Assembly (NCBI RefSeq): GCF_008360935.1 | Contig: NZ_SRXO01000014.1 | Coordinates: 62,001 to 126,000 of the forward strand | Length of the DNA stretch: 64,000 bases | Direction of reading: 5' to 3' | Source of the DNA: Siccirubricoccus phaeus | GTDB taxonomy: Bacteria; Pseudomonadota; Alphaproteobacteria; Acetobacterales; Acetobacteraceae | Shown here: piece by piece, positions 42,587 through 51,420 of the stretch | Layout of the letters: every line of letters begins with the position of its first letter | How positions within the stretch are numbered: the first letter of the stretch is position 1 | Notes under the pieces: model-generated | The model's database searches: none | Seen by the model: the letters and a program-made list of their open reading frames with translations, nothing else | Told to the model about the DNA's origin: nothing | Program-made: the position numbers and the translations under genes

Positions 42587-43155
42587 GTATCCTCGCCCTC
42601 GCAGCTTTCGGCGGCGCGGGTGAAGGCCACCCAGGCGCCGCGGACGGAAAGGCAGCCATTCTGCCACTCGCCCTCGAAGACCCGGCCATTCAGGGTGAGC
42701 TTGCCCTGGCCGTGCGGATGGCCGGCCCGCATATGCCCCTCATAGGTCAGGCCCAGGCGCCGGATCACCAGCCTGCCTTCCACCAAATGGTCGTTGCGGT
42801 ATTCGCCCTCCTCCACCGCGGTCAGCTCGCCGGCCTCGTAATGGCTCAGCTTGCCACGGCCCTCCGCCTTGCCGCGCCGCAAGGGGCCCTCATAGACCAT
42901 CGAACGGTCCTGGCCGCCGACGCGCCAGGAGATCTCGGAACGGCCGGTGCCCTCGGCCGGGCCCTCCGGGCAGGGGCCGGACCAGCGGGCGCGGACATCA
43001 CTGGAGCCGCCCTGCAGGCCGCCGACCCACAGCCAGCAGCCGCCGGCGCCATCGCTGGCCCAGCCGGACCGGCCGCCGGGGACGACACGTTCCTCGGCAG
43101 GCGGGTCGGCGGCGGCCAGCAACAGGACAACCCCGAGGAGGGACCAAAACCGCAT
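42583..43155 (-). CDS. Exported MORN-repeat protein
   Basis: The 190-residue protein has a signal peptide (cleaved near AAADP, about residue 17) and at least four MORN-like repeats in the C-terminal two-thirds: YEGPLRRGKAEGRGKL, EEGEYRNDHLVEGRL, YEGHMRAGHPHGQGKL and FEGEWQNGCL. MORN repeats fold as beta hairpins and often bind lipids or peptidoglycan-associated partners. Two cysteines near residues 40 and 60 could form a disulfide. Start at 43155 is chosen because the longer frame runs through palindromic repeats. It overlaps hemJ by four bases. Confidence 0.78.
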   Translation of the reverse strand: MRFWSLLGVVLLLAAADPPAEERVVPGGRSGWASDGAGGCWLWVGGLQGGSSDVRARWSGPCPEGPAEGTGRSEISWRVGGQDRSMVYEGPLRRGKAEGRGKLSHYEAGELTAVEEGEYRNDHLVEGRLVIRRLGLTYEGHMRAGHPHGQGKLTLNGRVFEGEWQNGCLSVRGAWVAFTRAAESCEGEDT

Positions 43156-43176
43156 GCGCGTCTCCCGACAAGCGCT

Positions 43177-43231
43177 CGGGAGGGGCCTTGCCCCTCCCGA
43201 ACCCACCCCACCAAAGGCCGAAGGGCCTTTG
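43177..43231. repeat. Two-hairpin element, inverted copy of 6128-6186
   Basis: CGGGAGGGGC/GCCCCTCCCG (43177-43199) and CAAAGGCC/GGGCCTTTG (43211-43231) lie between the HAD gene stop and the MORN gene start. Order and sequence match the 6128-6186 element in reverse. It could terminate the hemH-HAD transcript. Confidence 0.55.
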
Positions 43232-43267
43232 AAAACCATGAGTCTTACGACCCGAGCCGTGGCAGCA

Positions 43268-43927
43268 TCACGCCGCAAGGCCGAGCAACTCACCTAACGC
43301 TGCCATATCCGCGAAAGGTTCGGCACCCACGGCGGCCAGCACGGCCCGGTCGGTCTCACGGGTGAAGCCCAGCACGCGGCAGCCGGCGGCGATGCCGGCA
43401 CGGGCGCCCAGCAAGCTGTCCTCCACCACCACGCAAGCCGCGGGCGCGGCGCCGCAAGCGGCAGCGGCCGCCAGATACATGTCCGGGGCGGGCTTGGGGC
43501 GGGGGACGTCCTCGAAGCTGAAGACGCGGGTGCCGAACACCGCGGCGAGGTCCAGCCGCCGCAGCTTCGCGGCCAGCTCCAGGCGGGCGGAATTGGAGGC
43601 GACGGCCACCGGCACCCCGGCCGCCACCACCGCCCGCACCGCCTCCGGCGCGCCCGGGATCGGCTCCAATTCCGTCAGCATGGCGCCGGCGATGCGGGCG
43701 GAGAGGGCCTCGGCCCAGCCGGGCCCCAGGGTGCCGACCCGGGCCTCGATCACCAACATCATGTCCGGCAGCGCCATGCCGAGGAAGGTCTCCCGCGCCT
43801 GCTCCCCGCTCATCCGCCAGCCGCGGGCGGTCAGCTCCGCCGCCACCAGGCGGTTCACCAGCCCCTCGCTGTCCGCCAGCACGCCGTCGCAATCGAACAG
43901 CACGGCGGCGGGGCGCGGCCGCCTCAC
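43268..43927 (-). CDS. HAD-family phosphatase (Gph/PgmB-like)
   Basis: The 219-residue protein has HAD motif I VLFDCDGVLADSE near residue 9 (both Asp present), motif II VAVASNS near residue 109, a lysine in PRPKPAPDMY near residue 145 and the acidic motif VVVEDSLLGARAGIAAG near residue 168. The cap domain is of the C1 helical type, as in phosphoglycolate phosphatase and beta-phosphoglucomutase. The exact substrate cannot be told. A GTG start at 43927 overlaps the hemH stop (GTGA), so it is translated with hemH. Confidence 0.85.
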   Translation of the reverse strand: MRRPRPAAVLFDCDGVLADSEGLVNRLVAAELTARGWRMSGEQARETFLGMALPDMMLVIEARVGTLGPGWAEALSARIAGAMLTELEPIPGAPEAVRAVVAAGVPVAVASNSARLELAAKLRRLDLAAVFGTRVFSFEDVPRPKPAPDMYLAAAAACGAAPAACVVVEDSLLGARAGIAAGCRVLGFTRETDRAVLAAVGAEPFADMAALGELLGLAA

Positions 43928-44997
43928 GCCGCCACCTGCATGGGCGGCCGGGCCTTGCCATGCGGGCAATCGCCCCAGGGCTTCGGGCATTGCCGCCCGC
44001 CGGCGAAGCTGCACAGCGCCCGGCCGCCGCCCATGGCGCCCAGCACCAGCTCCCGCAGTGCGGCGATGAAGCCGGGGTAGTCATTCTGCGTCGGCACCCG
44101 GAAATAGCCGGGGATGCCGAGCTTCTCCGCCACTTCCCGGTATTCCACGTCCAGCTCCACCAGGGTTTCCGAATGCTCGGAGACGAAGGCGATCGGGCAG
44201 ATCAGCACCGCCACCCCGTCATGCGCCGCGCGCTCCAGCGCCTGCTCCGTGCTCGGGCCGATCCATTTCTGCGGGGTGACGCGGGATTGGTAGCAGATGC
44301 CGTGATCCAGCCCCTCGATGCCCAGCCGCTCCACCACCGCGGCGACGCTGCGCTCCACCTGCCATTGATAGGGGTCGCCGGCCTTCACGATGCTTTCCGG
44401 CAAGCCATGGGCGGAGAAAAGGAGGCGCAGCGCGACGCCTTCCGGCAGCTTCGCCCGCGCATCCGCATAGGCGCGCCGCACCGGGACGGCGGTGGCGGCG
44501 GCGAAGCCGGGGTGGGAGTGGTAGCAGCAGAGGGTGACGGTCGGCACCGCCAGCCCCGCCTGCCGTGCCGCCTGCTGCCAGGCCAGCACGCTGCTGCCCG
44601 TGGTGGTGGTGGAGTATTGCGGATAGAGCGGCAGCAGCAGCACGGCATCCGGCCCCCAGGCGGCGACGTCCTGCGCCGCCTGCTCGCTGAAGGGGTGCCA
44701 GTAGCGCATGGCGATGAAGCTGCGATAGGTCGCCGCCTCCCCGTCCAGCGCCGCGTCCAGGGCCCGGGCCTGGGCCTCGGTCAGTTCCAGCAGGGGGGAG
44801 CGGCCGCCGAGGATGGCGTAATTCTCGGTGGCGGCCCGGACCCGCCGCCGGGCGATGAACCGCCCGAGCCAGGGGCGGAGGAAGCCGGGGACGCGGAGGA
44901 TGGCGGGATCGGTGAAGAGGTTTTCCAGGAAGGGCTGGACGGCCTCCGGCGCATCCGGCCCCCCGAGGTTGAGCAGCACCACCGCGACCCGTTGCAT
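43924..44997 (-). CDS. hemH: Ferrochelatase
   Basis: HemH inserts Fe2+ into protoporphyrin IX, the last step of heme synthesis. The 357-residue protein has VAVVLLNLGGPDAPE at the N-terminus, SAHGLPESIVKAGDPY near residue 200 with the catalytic His, and SEHSETLVELDVEY near residue 278. The C-terminal tail contains three cysteines in CSFAGGRQCPKPWGDC (spacing x7, x6). C-terminal cysteines hold a [2Fe-2S] cluster in some bacterial ferrochelatases, for example Caulobacter. ATG 44997 gives the standard N-terminus. Confidence 0.95.
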   Translation of the reverse strand: MQRVAVVLLNLGGPDAPEAVQPFLENLFTDPAILRVPGFLRPWLGRFIARRRVRAATENYAILGGRSPLLELTEAQARALDAALDGEAATYRSFIAMRYWHPFSEQAAQDVAAWGPDAVLLLPLYPQYSTTTTGSSVLAWQQAARQAGLAVPTVTLCCYHSHPGFAAATAVPVRRAYADARAKLPEGVALRLLFSAHGLPESIVKAGDPYQWQVERSVAAVVERLGIEGLDHGICYQSRVTPQKWIGPSTEQALERAAHDGVAVLICPIAFVSEHSETLVELDVEYREVAEKLGIPGYFRVPTQNDYPGFIAALRELVLGAMGGGRALCSFAGGRQCPKPWGDCPHGKARPPMQVAA

Positions 44998-45283
44998 GCC
45001 GGCACTCCTGCACCCCCGCCCCGCAGATGTGGTGGCCAGGGCGTGCTGCAAGCGCGGTGTAGCAGCCGGGCGCCCCCGGCCTCAAACCGGGGTGGTCAGG
45101 GGCGCTACCCGTCGGCGGCAGTGCCGCCAGATTCCCCTACCGGGGGTGAACCACCCCCCGGAGCCCGGTGTGGGCCGGCAGGTCGAGCAGCAAACTCGGA
45201 CCGGGGGTCCGGGGCCAGGTCCTGGCCCCGGCGGGGTACAGGGGCAGAGCCCCTGCCGGCCGCCCGCGGTGAAGTCCCGCCTT
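44998..45283. repeat. Hairpin mosaic between hemH and the SYLF genes
   Basis: Contains a variant family C palindrome (45111-45130), GGGGTGAACCACCCCCC near 45143-45160, GGGGCCAGGTCCTGGCCCC near 45212-45230 and CAGGGGCAGAGCCCCTG near 45239-45255. The latter two recur in the spacers at 11558, 22199 and 49500. No gene is supported. Confidence 0.55.
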
Positions 45284-46081
45284 TCAGTTCCGCGGCGCGG
45301 CGATGGGCGGCAGCGGCGAGGCCTGCACCCCGCCCGGCGCCGGCGTCATCTGCGCAGGCGGCGGCGCGGCCGGGGCGGGCTCGGGTCCCGGCGCCACGCC
45401 CTGGCCGTAGCGGATCAGCGCCGCCCGCAGCGGGTCGGCGCCCGGGTTGTAGACCTGCATCGAGATCACGATCTGCCGCGGCCCGACCTCCTGCCCGTAA
45501 TAGGCGCGGTTCCACTCGCTGCGGGCGCTGAGCAGCGAGCCTTCCAGCGCCAGCCCGGCGAACAGCCCGCGGGTGCGGGCGATGGCCAGGATGTCCGCCC
45601 CCACCGCCGCCGTGGTGGATCCCTCCACCCCCGCCCCCACCGTGGCGAGGGCGAGGGACAGGTCGGCGCCGAATTTGAATTGGCTGTCGAGGACGGCGGT
45701 CAGCCCCTTCTCGGTGAAGATCAGCATCAGCACCTGGGCGTCCTGGATGCCGAATTGCAGGCCGAAGCTGCCGGAGGCGAGGCCGTAGAAGGCCGGCGAG
45801 GACCAGGAGCCGGCGGCGTCGCGGGCCAGCAGCACGCAGCCCCCGCCCTCACCGCCGAAGAAGAAGCCGGCGCGGAAGAGCTGCGGGCAGACCATGGCGG
45901 CGCGGGCGCGGCGCAGCAGGCTGCGATTGTCCTCGGTGCCCGGCCCGGTGCCCAGGATCTCCTGCACCGTCAGCGTGGCCTGGTCCACCAGCGCCTGCGC
46001 CTCCCCCTGGCTTTGCGCCCGCGCCGGGGTGACGAGGAGGGGCGCGGCGAGGAGCAGGGCCGCCAGCAGCAGGGCCCGCAT
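45284..46081 (-). CDS. Exported SYLF-domain (DUF500) protein, copy 2
   Basis: The 265-residue protein has a signal peptide (cleavage near ARAQS, residue 23) and a full SYLF/Ysc84 domain: LLRRARAAMVCPQLFRAGFFFGG cut near residues 56-78, FGLQFGIQDAQVLMLIF and GADLSLALATVGAG. SYLF domains bind lipids. A Pro/Ala-rich tail follows residue 230. The upstream gene is a close paralogue, 10 bp away, so this is a tandem duplication within one transcript. This copy has an ordinary signal peptide without a lipobox cysteine. Confidence 0.83.
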   Translation of the reverse strand: MRALLLAALLLAAPLLVTPARAQSQGEAQALVDQATLTVQEILGTGPGTEDNRSLLRRARAAMVCPQLFRAGFFFGGEGGGCVLLARDAAGSWSSPAFYGLASGSFGLQFGIQDAQVLMLIFTEKGLTAVLDSQFKFGADLSLALATVGAGVEGSTTAAVGADILAIARTRGLFAGLALEGSLLSARSEWNRAYYGQEVGPRQIVISMQVYNPGADPLRAALIRYGQGVAPGPEPAPAAPPPAQMTPAPGGVQASPLPPIAAPRN

Positions 46082-46091
46082 GGCCGGCGCC

Positions 46092-46931
46092 TCAGCGCAG
46101 CGGCGGCAGGTTGCCGCGCTGCACCGGGCCGCTGCCCAGCACGGTGCCGGGGGCGGGGGTGCCATAGCCCGCCGCTGCCGGCGGGGCAGCGTAGCCGGCG
46201 GGGCTGCCATAGGCCGGCTCCGGCGGCGGGGCCGCGGCGGCGGCCGGCGCGCCGGAGCCGAAGCGCATCAGCGCCGCCCGCAGCGGATCGGCGCCCGGGT
46301 TATGCGCCTGCATCGCCACCACGATCTGCCGGGCCGAAACCTCCTGCCGGTAGTAGCTGCGGTTCCACTCGCTGCGGGAGGAGAGGATGGAGCCTTCCAG
46401 CGTCAGCCCGGCGAAGAGGCCGCGGGTGCGGGAGAAGGCCAGGATGTCCGCCCCCACCGCCGCGGTGGTGGAGGCTTCCACCGAGCCGCCGATGGTGGCG
46501 ACGGCGATGGAGGCATCCGCGCCGAGTTTGAACTGGCTGTCCAGCACCGCCGTCAGCGCCTTGTCGTTCATGATGAGCAGCAGGATCTGCGCGTCCTGGA
46601 TGCCCGCCTGCAGGCCGAAGCTGCCGGAGCCGATGGAGTAGAAGGCCGGCGAGGACCAGGAGCCGGCGGCATCCCGCCCGACCAGGACGCAGCCCCCGCC
46701 CTCCCCGCCGAAGAAGAAGCCGGCGCGGAAGATGCGCGGGCAGATCAGCGCGGCGCGGGCGCGGCGCAGCATGCGCGCGGCGTCCAGATGGTCATGGCCG
46801 TCGGAGAGCATGTCCTGCACGGTGAGGGTGGCGCGGTCCACCAGCGCCTGCTCCTCCCCGCCGCTCGGGCGGCCGCCTGCGCAGCCGGCCAGCCCGGCCA
46901 GGGTGATGCCGAGAATAATAAGACGGCGCAT
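46092..46931 (-). CDS. SYLF-domain (DUF500) lipoprotein, copy 1
   Basis: The 279-residue protein begins with MRRLIILGITLAGLAGC, a lipoprotein signal with the acylated cysteine at residue 17. The SYLF domain is nearly identical in layout to the downstream copy (AGFFFGGEGGGCVL, GAGIQDAQ-like stretch, SEWNRSYY). A Gly/Pro/Ala/Tyr-rich tail follows. ATG 46931 is chosen because it yields the signal sequence; the longer open frame has none. Duplicate SYLF proteins, one anchored and one free, may work together at the envelope. Confidence 0.83.
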   Translation of the reverse strand: MRRLIILGITLAGLAGCAGGRPSGGEEQALVDRATLTVQDMLSDGHDHLDAARMLRRARAALICPRIFRAGFFFGGEGGGCVLVGRDAAGSWSSPAFYSIGSGSFGLQAGIQDAQILLLIMNDKALTAVLDSQFKLGADASIAVATIGGSVEASTTAAVGADILAFSRTRGLFAGLTLEGSILSSRSEWNRSYYRQEVSARQIVVAMQAHNPGADPLRAALMRFGSGAPAAAAAPPPEPAYGSPAGYAAPPAAAGYGTPAPGTVLGSGPVQRGNLPPLR

Positions 46932-47008
46932 GAAGCCCCCCCGCCAAGCATCGGAATTTCCGCGCTTGTATCCGGTTATGCGTCCGCTGTCCAAACTTCC
47001 GGATCGGA

Positions 47009-47641
47009 TCAGCCCGGCGGCGGGGTCCAAGGCTCCTCATTCACCGTCGCCACGCGCCAGTCTGCGCCATGCTTTTCCAGCCGGGTCAGGCCCAGATTGC
47101 GGATGGAAAAGACCAGCGCTTGGTGCGGCGTGAGCCCCAGCGCATGCGCCAGGGCGGCGCGGATGGAGCCGCCATGGGCGATGATCACGATGTCTTGTCC
47201 GGCATGGGTCTCGGCCAGCCGGTCCAGCACCGGGGCGACGCGGGCCTGCACCTCAGCGAAGGATTCGCCGCCCGGCGGGCGCTCCTCCGCGGCATGCGGC
47301 CAGAAGGGGTGGGGCTTGTGGCGCAGGCGCTCGGCCAGCGCCTCATGCGGAATGCCCTGCCATTCGCCGAGATACTGTTCCGCGAGGTCCGGCTCGGTGG
47401 CGAGCGGCGCTTCCGGATAGCCGGCGGCGAAGATGGCGGCGGCGGTCGCCCTGGTGCGGGCGAGGTGGGAGGTGACCCAATGCGCCGGCCGCGGCAGCCG
47501 CCCCGCCAGCCAGCGATAGAGCGCGGCTTCCTGCTGCAGCGCCAGCTCGCACAGGGCGACATCCATGGAACCGTAGAAGGTGAGGCGGGCGGAGGGCTCC
47601 ACGAGGGCGTGGCGGATGAGGAAGAGGCGGGTTTCGGGCAT
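47009..47641 (-). CDS. Histidine phosphatase family protein
   Basis: The 210-residue protein has the catalytic FLIRHALVEPSARL (His acts as nucleophile, preceded by Arg), a second arginine in SHLARTRATAAAI near residue 58, the acidic EQYLGEWQG near residue 88 and the late IVIIAHGGSIRAALA with the second catalytic His near residue 152. Members include alpha-ribazole phosphatase and phosphoglycerate mutase-like enzymes; nothing here decides the substrate. It starts at ATG 47641 and appears monocistronic. Confidence 0.85.
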   Translation of the reverse strand: MPETRLFLIRHALVEPSARLTFYGSMDVALCELALQQEAALYRWLAGRLPRPAHWVTSHLARTRATAAAIFAAGYPEAPLATEPDLAEQYLGEWQGIPHEALAERLRHKPHPFWPHAAEERPPGGESFAEVQARVAPVLDRLAETHAGQDIVIIAHGGSIRAALAHALGLTPHQALVFSIRNLGLTRLEKHGADWRVATVNEEPWTPPPG

Positions 47642-47767
47642 GTCCCCCGGATGTAGCGCCGCCGCCCCCGGGGCGGAAGCGCGCGCCCCCGGCAAAGCCT
47701 GTGCCTCCTGTTGTCCGGCCGCGGCTTCGTCGCGGCAGGCTGTGCGGACCTGGGGCGCAATCCGGGG

Positions 47768-47797
47768 CCCCATGAGCCGCACAGCGGCTTCATGGGG
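47768..47797 (-). terminator. Gene-end hairpin after the ABC-2 permease (family B)
   Basis: CCCCATGAGCCGC and GCGGCTTCATGGGG form a stem that ends nine bases after the permease stop codon. A GCCGCGGCTTCGTCGCGGC hairpin lies further downstream at about 47718-47736, the same two-part layout as after rho. Confidence 0.6.
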
Positions 47798-47805
47798 AGT
47801 TCCCC

Positions 47806-48609
47806 TTACTCTCCGATATTCAGCAGCGCCCCCTTCACCCGCGCCGCCTGGAATTGCCGCATGAACACCCAGCCCATCGCCACCAGCCAAGCCGCATCCA
47901 GCACGAAGGCCCAGCCCAGATGCGCCCAGGCGATCGCCCCATCCAGCAGCGCCGCCCGCATCCCCTCGAACACATGCGAGGCCGGCAGCGCCAGGGCCAA
48001 GGGCTGCAGCCAGGCGGGCAGCACCGCCACCGGGTAGAAGACGCAGGAAATCGGCGCGATGCCGAACAGCACGGACCAGGCCAGCGTCTCCGCCCCCGCG
48101 CCGTAGCGCAGCAGCAGGGAGGTGACGCCGAGCGCCACCGCCCAGCCCATCAGCAGCAGCGCCAGGAAGAAGGCCACCACCACCGGCCCCATGCGGAACA
48201 AGCCGAAGGCGTAGAGCAGCCAGGCCAGCAGCACCGCCGGCGCCACGCCCACCACCACGCGGATCAGGCTCATCGCCATCAGCGCCGCCACCAGCTCCCG
48301 CGGCCGCAGCGGGCTGACGAAGACATGGCCCAGGTTGCGGGACCAGATCTCCTCGAGGAAGGAGATGGAGAAGCCCATCTGCCCGCGCAGCGCCACCTCC
48401 CACAACAGCGCGCCGCCCAGCAGCGCGGCGGCCGCGAGGCTCGCGGTATTGGCCTGGATGCCGGCGACATAGGCGGTGACGAAGCCCCACACCACCATCT
48501 GCAGCACCGGCCAGTACATCAGCTCCAGCAGCCGGGGCCAGGAGCGGCGGTAGAGCGCCAGGTGGCGATAGACCAGCCCCCAGATGCGGCGCAGCGCGGC
48601 GCGGTTCAT
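47806..48609 (-). CDS. ABC-2 type exporter permease
   Basis: The 267-residue protein has six membrane helices in the ABC-2 pattern, with a central VSPLRPRELVAALM loop near residue 100 and the FYPVAVLPAWLQPLALALPASHVFEGMR segment cut near residues 188-212 that is typical of ABC-2 permeases. These dimerise with ATPases to export drugs, polysaccharide or lipids. Its ATPase partner lies directly upstream. Substrate unknown. Confidence 0.82.
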   Translation of the reverse strand: MNRAALRRIWGLVYRHLALYRRSWPRLLELMYWPVLQMVVWGFVTAYVAGIQANTASLAAAALLGGALLWEVALRGQMGFSISFLEEIWSRNLGHVFVSPLRPRELVAALMAMSLIRVVVGVAPAVLLAWLLYAFGLFRMGPVVVAFFLALLLMGWAVALGVTSLLLRYGAGAETLAWSVLFGIAPISCVFYPVAVLPAWLQPLALALPASHVFEGMRAALLDGAIAWAHLGWAFVLDAAWLVAMGWVFMRQFQAARVKGALLNIGE

Positions 48610-48670
48610 GGCCCCTCCCCCATCATTTCCCCTCCCCCGTCACCCCTTCCCCCGTCACCCCCTCCCCGCC

Positions 48671-49435
48671 TCAGGCCGCCGCGGCGCGCTGGCGGCCGCG
48701 GGCGATGTCGAGGAAGACCTCCTCCAGATCCTCCCGGCCGTATTTCGCCAGCAGCGCGGCCGGGCTGCCCGCATCCACCACGCGGCCCTGCTTCAGCATC
48801 AGCACATGCCCGCCGGGGACGCCGCAGAGTCGCTCCACCTCCGCCATGTTGTGGCTGGCCAGCAGGATGGCGCAGCCGCTCTCCGCCCGGTAGCGCTCCA
48901 GCAGGCTGCGCACCCAATCGCCGGTATCGGGGTCGAGGCTCGCCGTCGGCTCGTCCAGCAGCAGCAATTCGGGGCGGTTGATCAGCGCCTTGGCCAGCGC
49001 CACGCGGGTCTTCTGCCCGGCGGAAAGCTCGCCGGCCGGGCGGTCCAGCAGCTCGGTGAGCTGCAGCTCCTCGGCCAGCTCGGCAATGCGCTGCTCGGTC
49101 CGCGGCACGTCGTAGAGATGGGCATAGACCCGCAGATTCTCCGCCACGCTGATCCGCGCCGGCAGGGCGATGTAGGGCGAGGAGAAATTCATCCGCGCCA
49201 GCGCCGCGAACCGGTCCCGCGCCATGTCGTGGCCGAGGCAGGAAACGCGGCCGCCGGAGGGCACCAGCAGGCCCAGCAGCATGGCGATGGTGGTGGTCTT
49301 GCCCGCGCCATTGCCGCCCAGCAGCCCCCAGGTGGCGCCGCGCGGCATGCGGAACGTCAGGCCGTCCACCGCCGGGGGGCCTTCGGGCCGGTAGCGCTTG
49401 GTCAGCGCCTCGGCCTGGATCGCGTCACTCTCCAT
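48671..49435 (-). CDS. ABC-2 type exporter ATPase
   Basis: The 254-residue ATPase has Walker A LGGNGAGKTT near residue 36, signature ELSAGQKTRVALAKAL near residue 133 and Walker B LLLLDEPTASLDPDTG. It lacks a membrane domain. The partner permease starts 61 bp downstream, separated by a short CCCTCCCCC-rich stretch. They probably act as a two-component exporter. ATG 49435 gives standard length. Confidence 0.88.
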   Translation of the reverse strand: MESDAIQAEALTKRYRPEGPPAVDGLTFRMPRGATWGLLGGNGAGKTTTIAMLLGLLVPSGGRVSCLGHDMARDRFAALARMNFSSPYIALPARISVAENLRVYAHLYDVPRTEQRIAELAEELQLTELLDRPAGELSAGQKTRVALAKALINRPELLLLDEPTASLDPDTGDWVRSLLERYRAESGCAILLASHNMAEVERLCGVPGGHVLMLKQGRVVDAGSPAALLAKYGREDLEEVFLDIARGRQRAAAA

Positions 49436-49662
49436 CGGGTCGATATGCGCGCCTCTGCTGCTGGCGCCAAGCGGGGGATGGGGCTTCGCCCCCAGCAGGG
49501 GGCGCTGCCCCCTGCACCCCCGCCGGGGGGAAGGCTTCCCCCCAAACCCCGCCCTGAGACTCCCTCCCTCATGCGAGCGACGGCTGCGTCCGGCGTGTTG
49601 CAGGCCGCGGCCAAGTCCGGTTACGGGGACGCTGGCGCTTGCGGCGGGGGGGGGTCGGGACA

Positions 49663-50079
49663 GTGGCAGGACAGGCCATCACCTTGAGGCTCAGGATCCA
49701 GGATCCCTTCCCAGGCGTCGCTTACAGCCTGCAGAACAAGAAGAGCGAGCCGGTCGGGCAGGTCATCGCCGGCGATGCCCCGATCGCATTCGATGTGCCG
49801 GTGCGGGTGGCGCCAGGGCCAAAGTTCCAGGGGGATTTTGTCCGCAGCGAAGGGGCCGTCAGGCGCTTCGTCTACATCGCGATCGGCGAGCAGGCCGGGC
49901 AATCTCCGTCAGCATGGAGCCGGCGCGCCAAGATCGACATCCATCTGCTGCCCGCCGAGCTGCTGGAGAGGGCCCTGGCCGGCGAAATTCTGAAGGCCGA
50001 ACTCCCGGGCAAGGCCAAGGACGGCGGCCCGGCCTGCGCCACATTGCGCCCGATCGGAGACTGGCGGGTCGCCGAGTGA
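49663..50079 (+). CDS. DUF5990-like protein, 138 aa
   Basis: The protein reads as a compact beta-rich domain: ITLRLRIQDPFPGVAYSLQNK near the N-terminus, then RRFVYIAIGEQAGQ and SAWSRRAKIDIHLL. This arrangement matches the DUF5990 family as I know it, with the sequence ending in the strand-rich LRPIGDWRV. A GTG at 49663 is my chosen start; a TTG 24 bases upstream is possible. Function is unknown. It stands alone, divergent from the ABC-2 exporter and convergent with the EAL-like gene. Confidence 0.65.
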   Translation: MAGQAITLRLRIQDPFPGVAYSLQNKKSEPVGQVIAGDAPIAFDVPVRVAPGPKFQGDFVRSEGAVRRFVYIAIGEQAGQSPSAWSRRAKIDIHLLPAELLERALAGEILKAELPGKAKDGGPACATLRPIGDWRVAE

Positions 50080-50178
50080 CCCTGGCCAGGTGGCGGGGCC
50101 AGGTGGCGGGGCCAGGTGGCGGCGGCCAGTGGCGAAAGACAGGGCGCCGCCCGTGACGCACGAAGCCCCGGCCATGCG

Positions 50179-51375
50179 TCAACCGCGCGGCCGGACCAGC
50201 GCGCCTTCGAACAGGGAAATCCCCATTTCCCACCCCCAGCCGATGGCCGCAGCATGGTCGGCGCCGGCCAGCACCACCGCCTCCGGCCCTTGGGGCAGGC
50301 AGGCGGCCAGCCCGCCCGGCAGGCGTTGCGCCGCCAGCGGCAGCCCGGGGGACCAGCGCAGCCGCAGCAGGGAAAGCCCCAGCCTTTCCGGCGGCAGCAG
50401 CGGCAGCGCCGCAAGCTCCGCCACGTCCAGCGCCACGCGGTAGCCGCGCGCCCGGCAGAAGCCGGCGGCGAAGCGGAACCCTTCCGGATCGGCCAGCGCA
50501 TCCTCGGCGGCGAGCGACACCACCACCTGGCCCCGCCCGGTGCTGCCCAGCAACCCGTCGAGGCGCAGGAATTCCGGGCTGCCGATGCTCTCCAGCGCCA
50601 GGCCGATGCCGCAGGGGCCGCGCCGCCGCACCTCCTCCGGCCGCGCCAGCTCCACCAGCAGCCGCCGGTCCAGCAGGCGGGAGAGGCGGCGGAGCAGCCA
50701 GGGGGAAAGCGCCGGGTCCGCCCCGCCCAGCAGCGCGCCGCGCAGCTCCTCCAGCGCCGGGCGCCATTCTTCCCACAGCATCTCCGCCCCTGCGCCATCC
50801 GCCACCAGCCGGCAGACCGGGCGGCGGCGGAGGAAGCGGGCCAGGCTGGCCTGGCCCAGCGCCTGCTCCAGCGCGGCGAGGTCGGCGGTGGTGAACTCCC
50901 CCTCCGCCGGCGCCGGGGCGGGGGCGAGGACGGCGCCGAGCCCCGCCTCGGCCGCGGCCAGCAGCGCCGCCGCCTGCTCCGGCAGGCGCAGCAGGGCGAA
51001 GGGCGGCGGCGCGGCCTCGGCCTCCGCCGCATCGGCGGCGAAGAGGGTGGCCAGGGCCTGCTCCGCCGCCGCCAGATGGCGGGTGAAGGGCGGCGCCACC
51101 AGCACCAGATCGCCATGCGGCAGCTCGAAGAGCTGGGCGCGGGAGGCCTGCAGCAGCGGCTCCAGCGCTTCCCGCACCAGCCGGCGGTGGTGCGGCTGGT
51201 TCCAGGCCGGGCCGAGATCGGAGAGGCGGAGATGCAGCGCCCGCCGCACCACGCCGGCGGCGACGACGCCGCGGACGAGCTGCGCCAGGGCCAGCGCATC
51301 CCCCGGCCCGTTGCGGCCGAGGCTGGCGAGGCCATTGGGTAGGGTGCCGGGCAGGTCGGGCGCGCGGGGGATCAT
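50179..51375 (-). CDS. Protein resembling a degenerate EAL domain, 398 aa
   Basis: The C-terminal third reads LALESIGSPEFLR, CRARGYRVALDVAELAALPLLPPERLGLSLLRLRWSP and WGWEMGISLFEGALV cut across residues 285-395, the helix-strand order and the final GxxLFQG-like strand of EAL (c-di-GMP phosphodiesterase) domains. The catalytic EAL, DDFG and metal ligands are absent, so it would be non-catalytic, perhaps a regulator or c-di-GMP binder. The N-terminal half is helical and Ala/Leu-rich. ATG 51375 is preferred; the open frame continues upstream through a 60-bp minisatellite, so a longer N-terminus with 20-residue repeats cannot be excluded. Confidence 0.45.
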   Translation of the reverse strand: MIPRAPDLPGTLPNGLASLGRNGPGDALALAQLVRGVVAAGVVRRALHLRLSDLGPAWNQPHHRRLVREALEPLLQASRAQLFELPHGDLVLVAPPFTRHLAAAEQALATLFAADAAEAEAAPPPFALLRLPEQAAALLAAAEAGLGAVLAPAPAPAEGEFTTADLAALEQALGQASLARFLRRRPVCRLVADGAGAEMLWEEWRPALEELRGALLGGADPALSPWLLRRLSRLLDRRLLVELARPEEVRRRGPCGIGLALESIGSPEFLRLDGLLGSTGRGQVVVSLAAEDALADPEGFRFAAGFCRARGYRVALDVAELAALPLLPPERLGLSLLRLRWSPGLPLAAQRLPGGLAACLPQGPEAVVLAGADHAAAIGWGWEMGISLFEGALVRPRG

Positions 51376-51420
51376 GCGCGCCGCCGGCTCAAGGCGGGGT
51401 GGGCTGGCCGCGGCCGGCGG

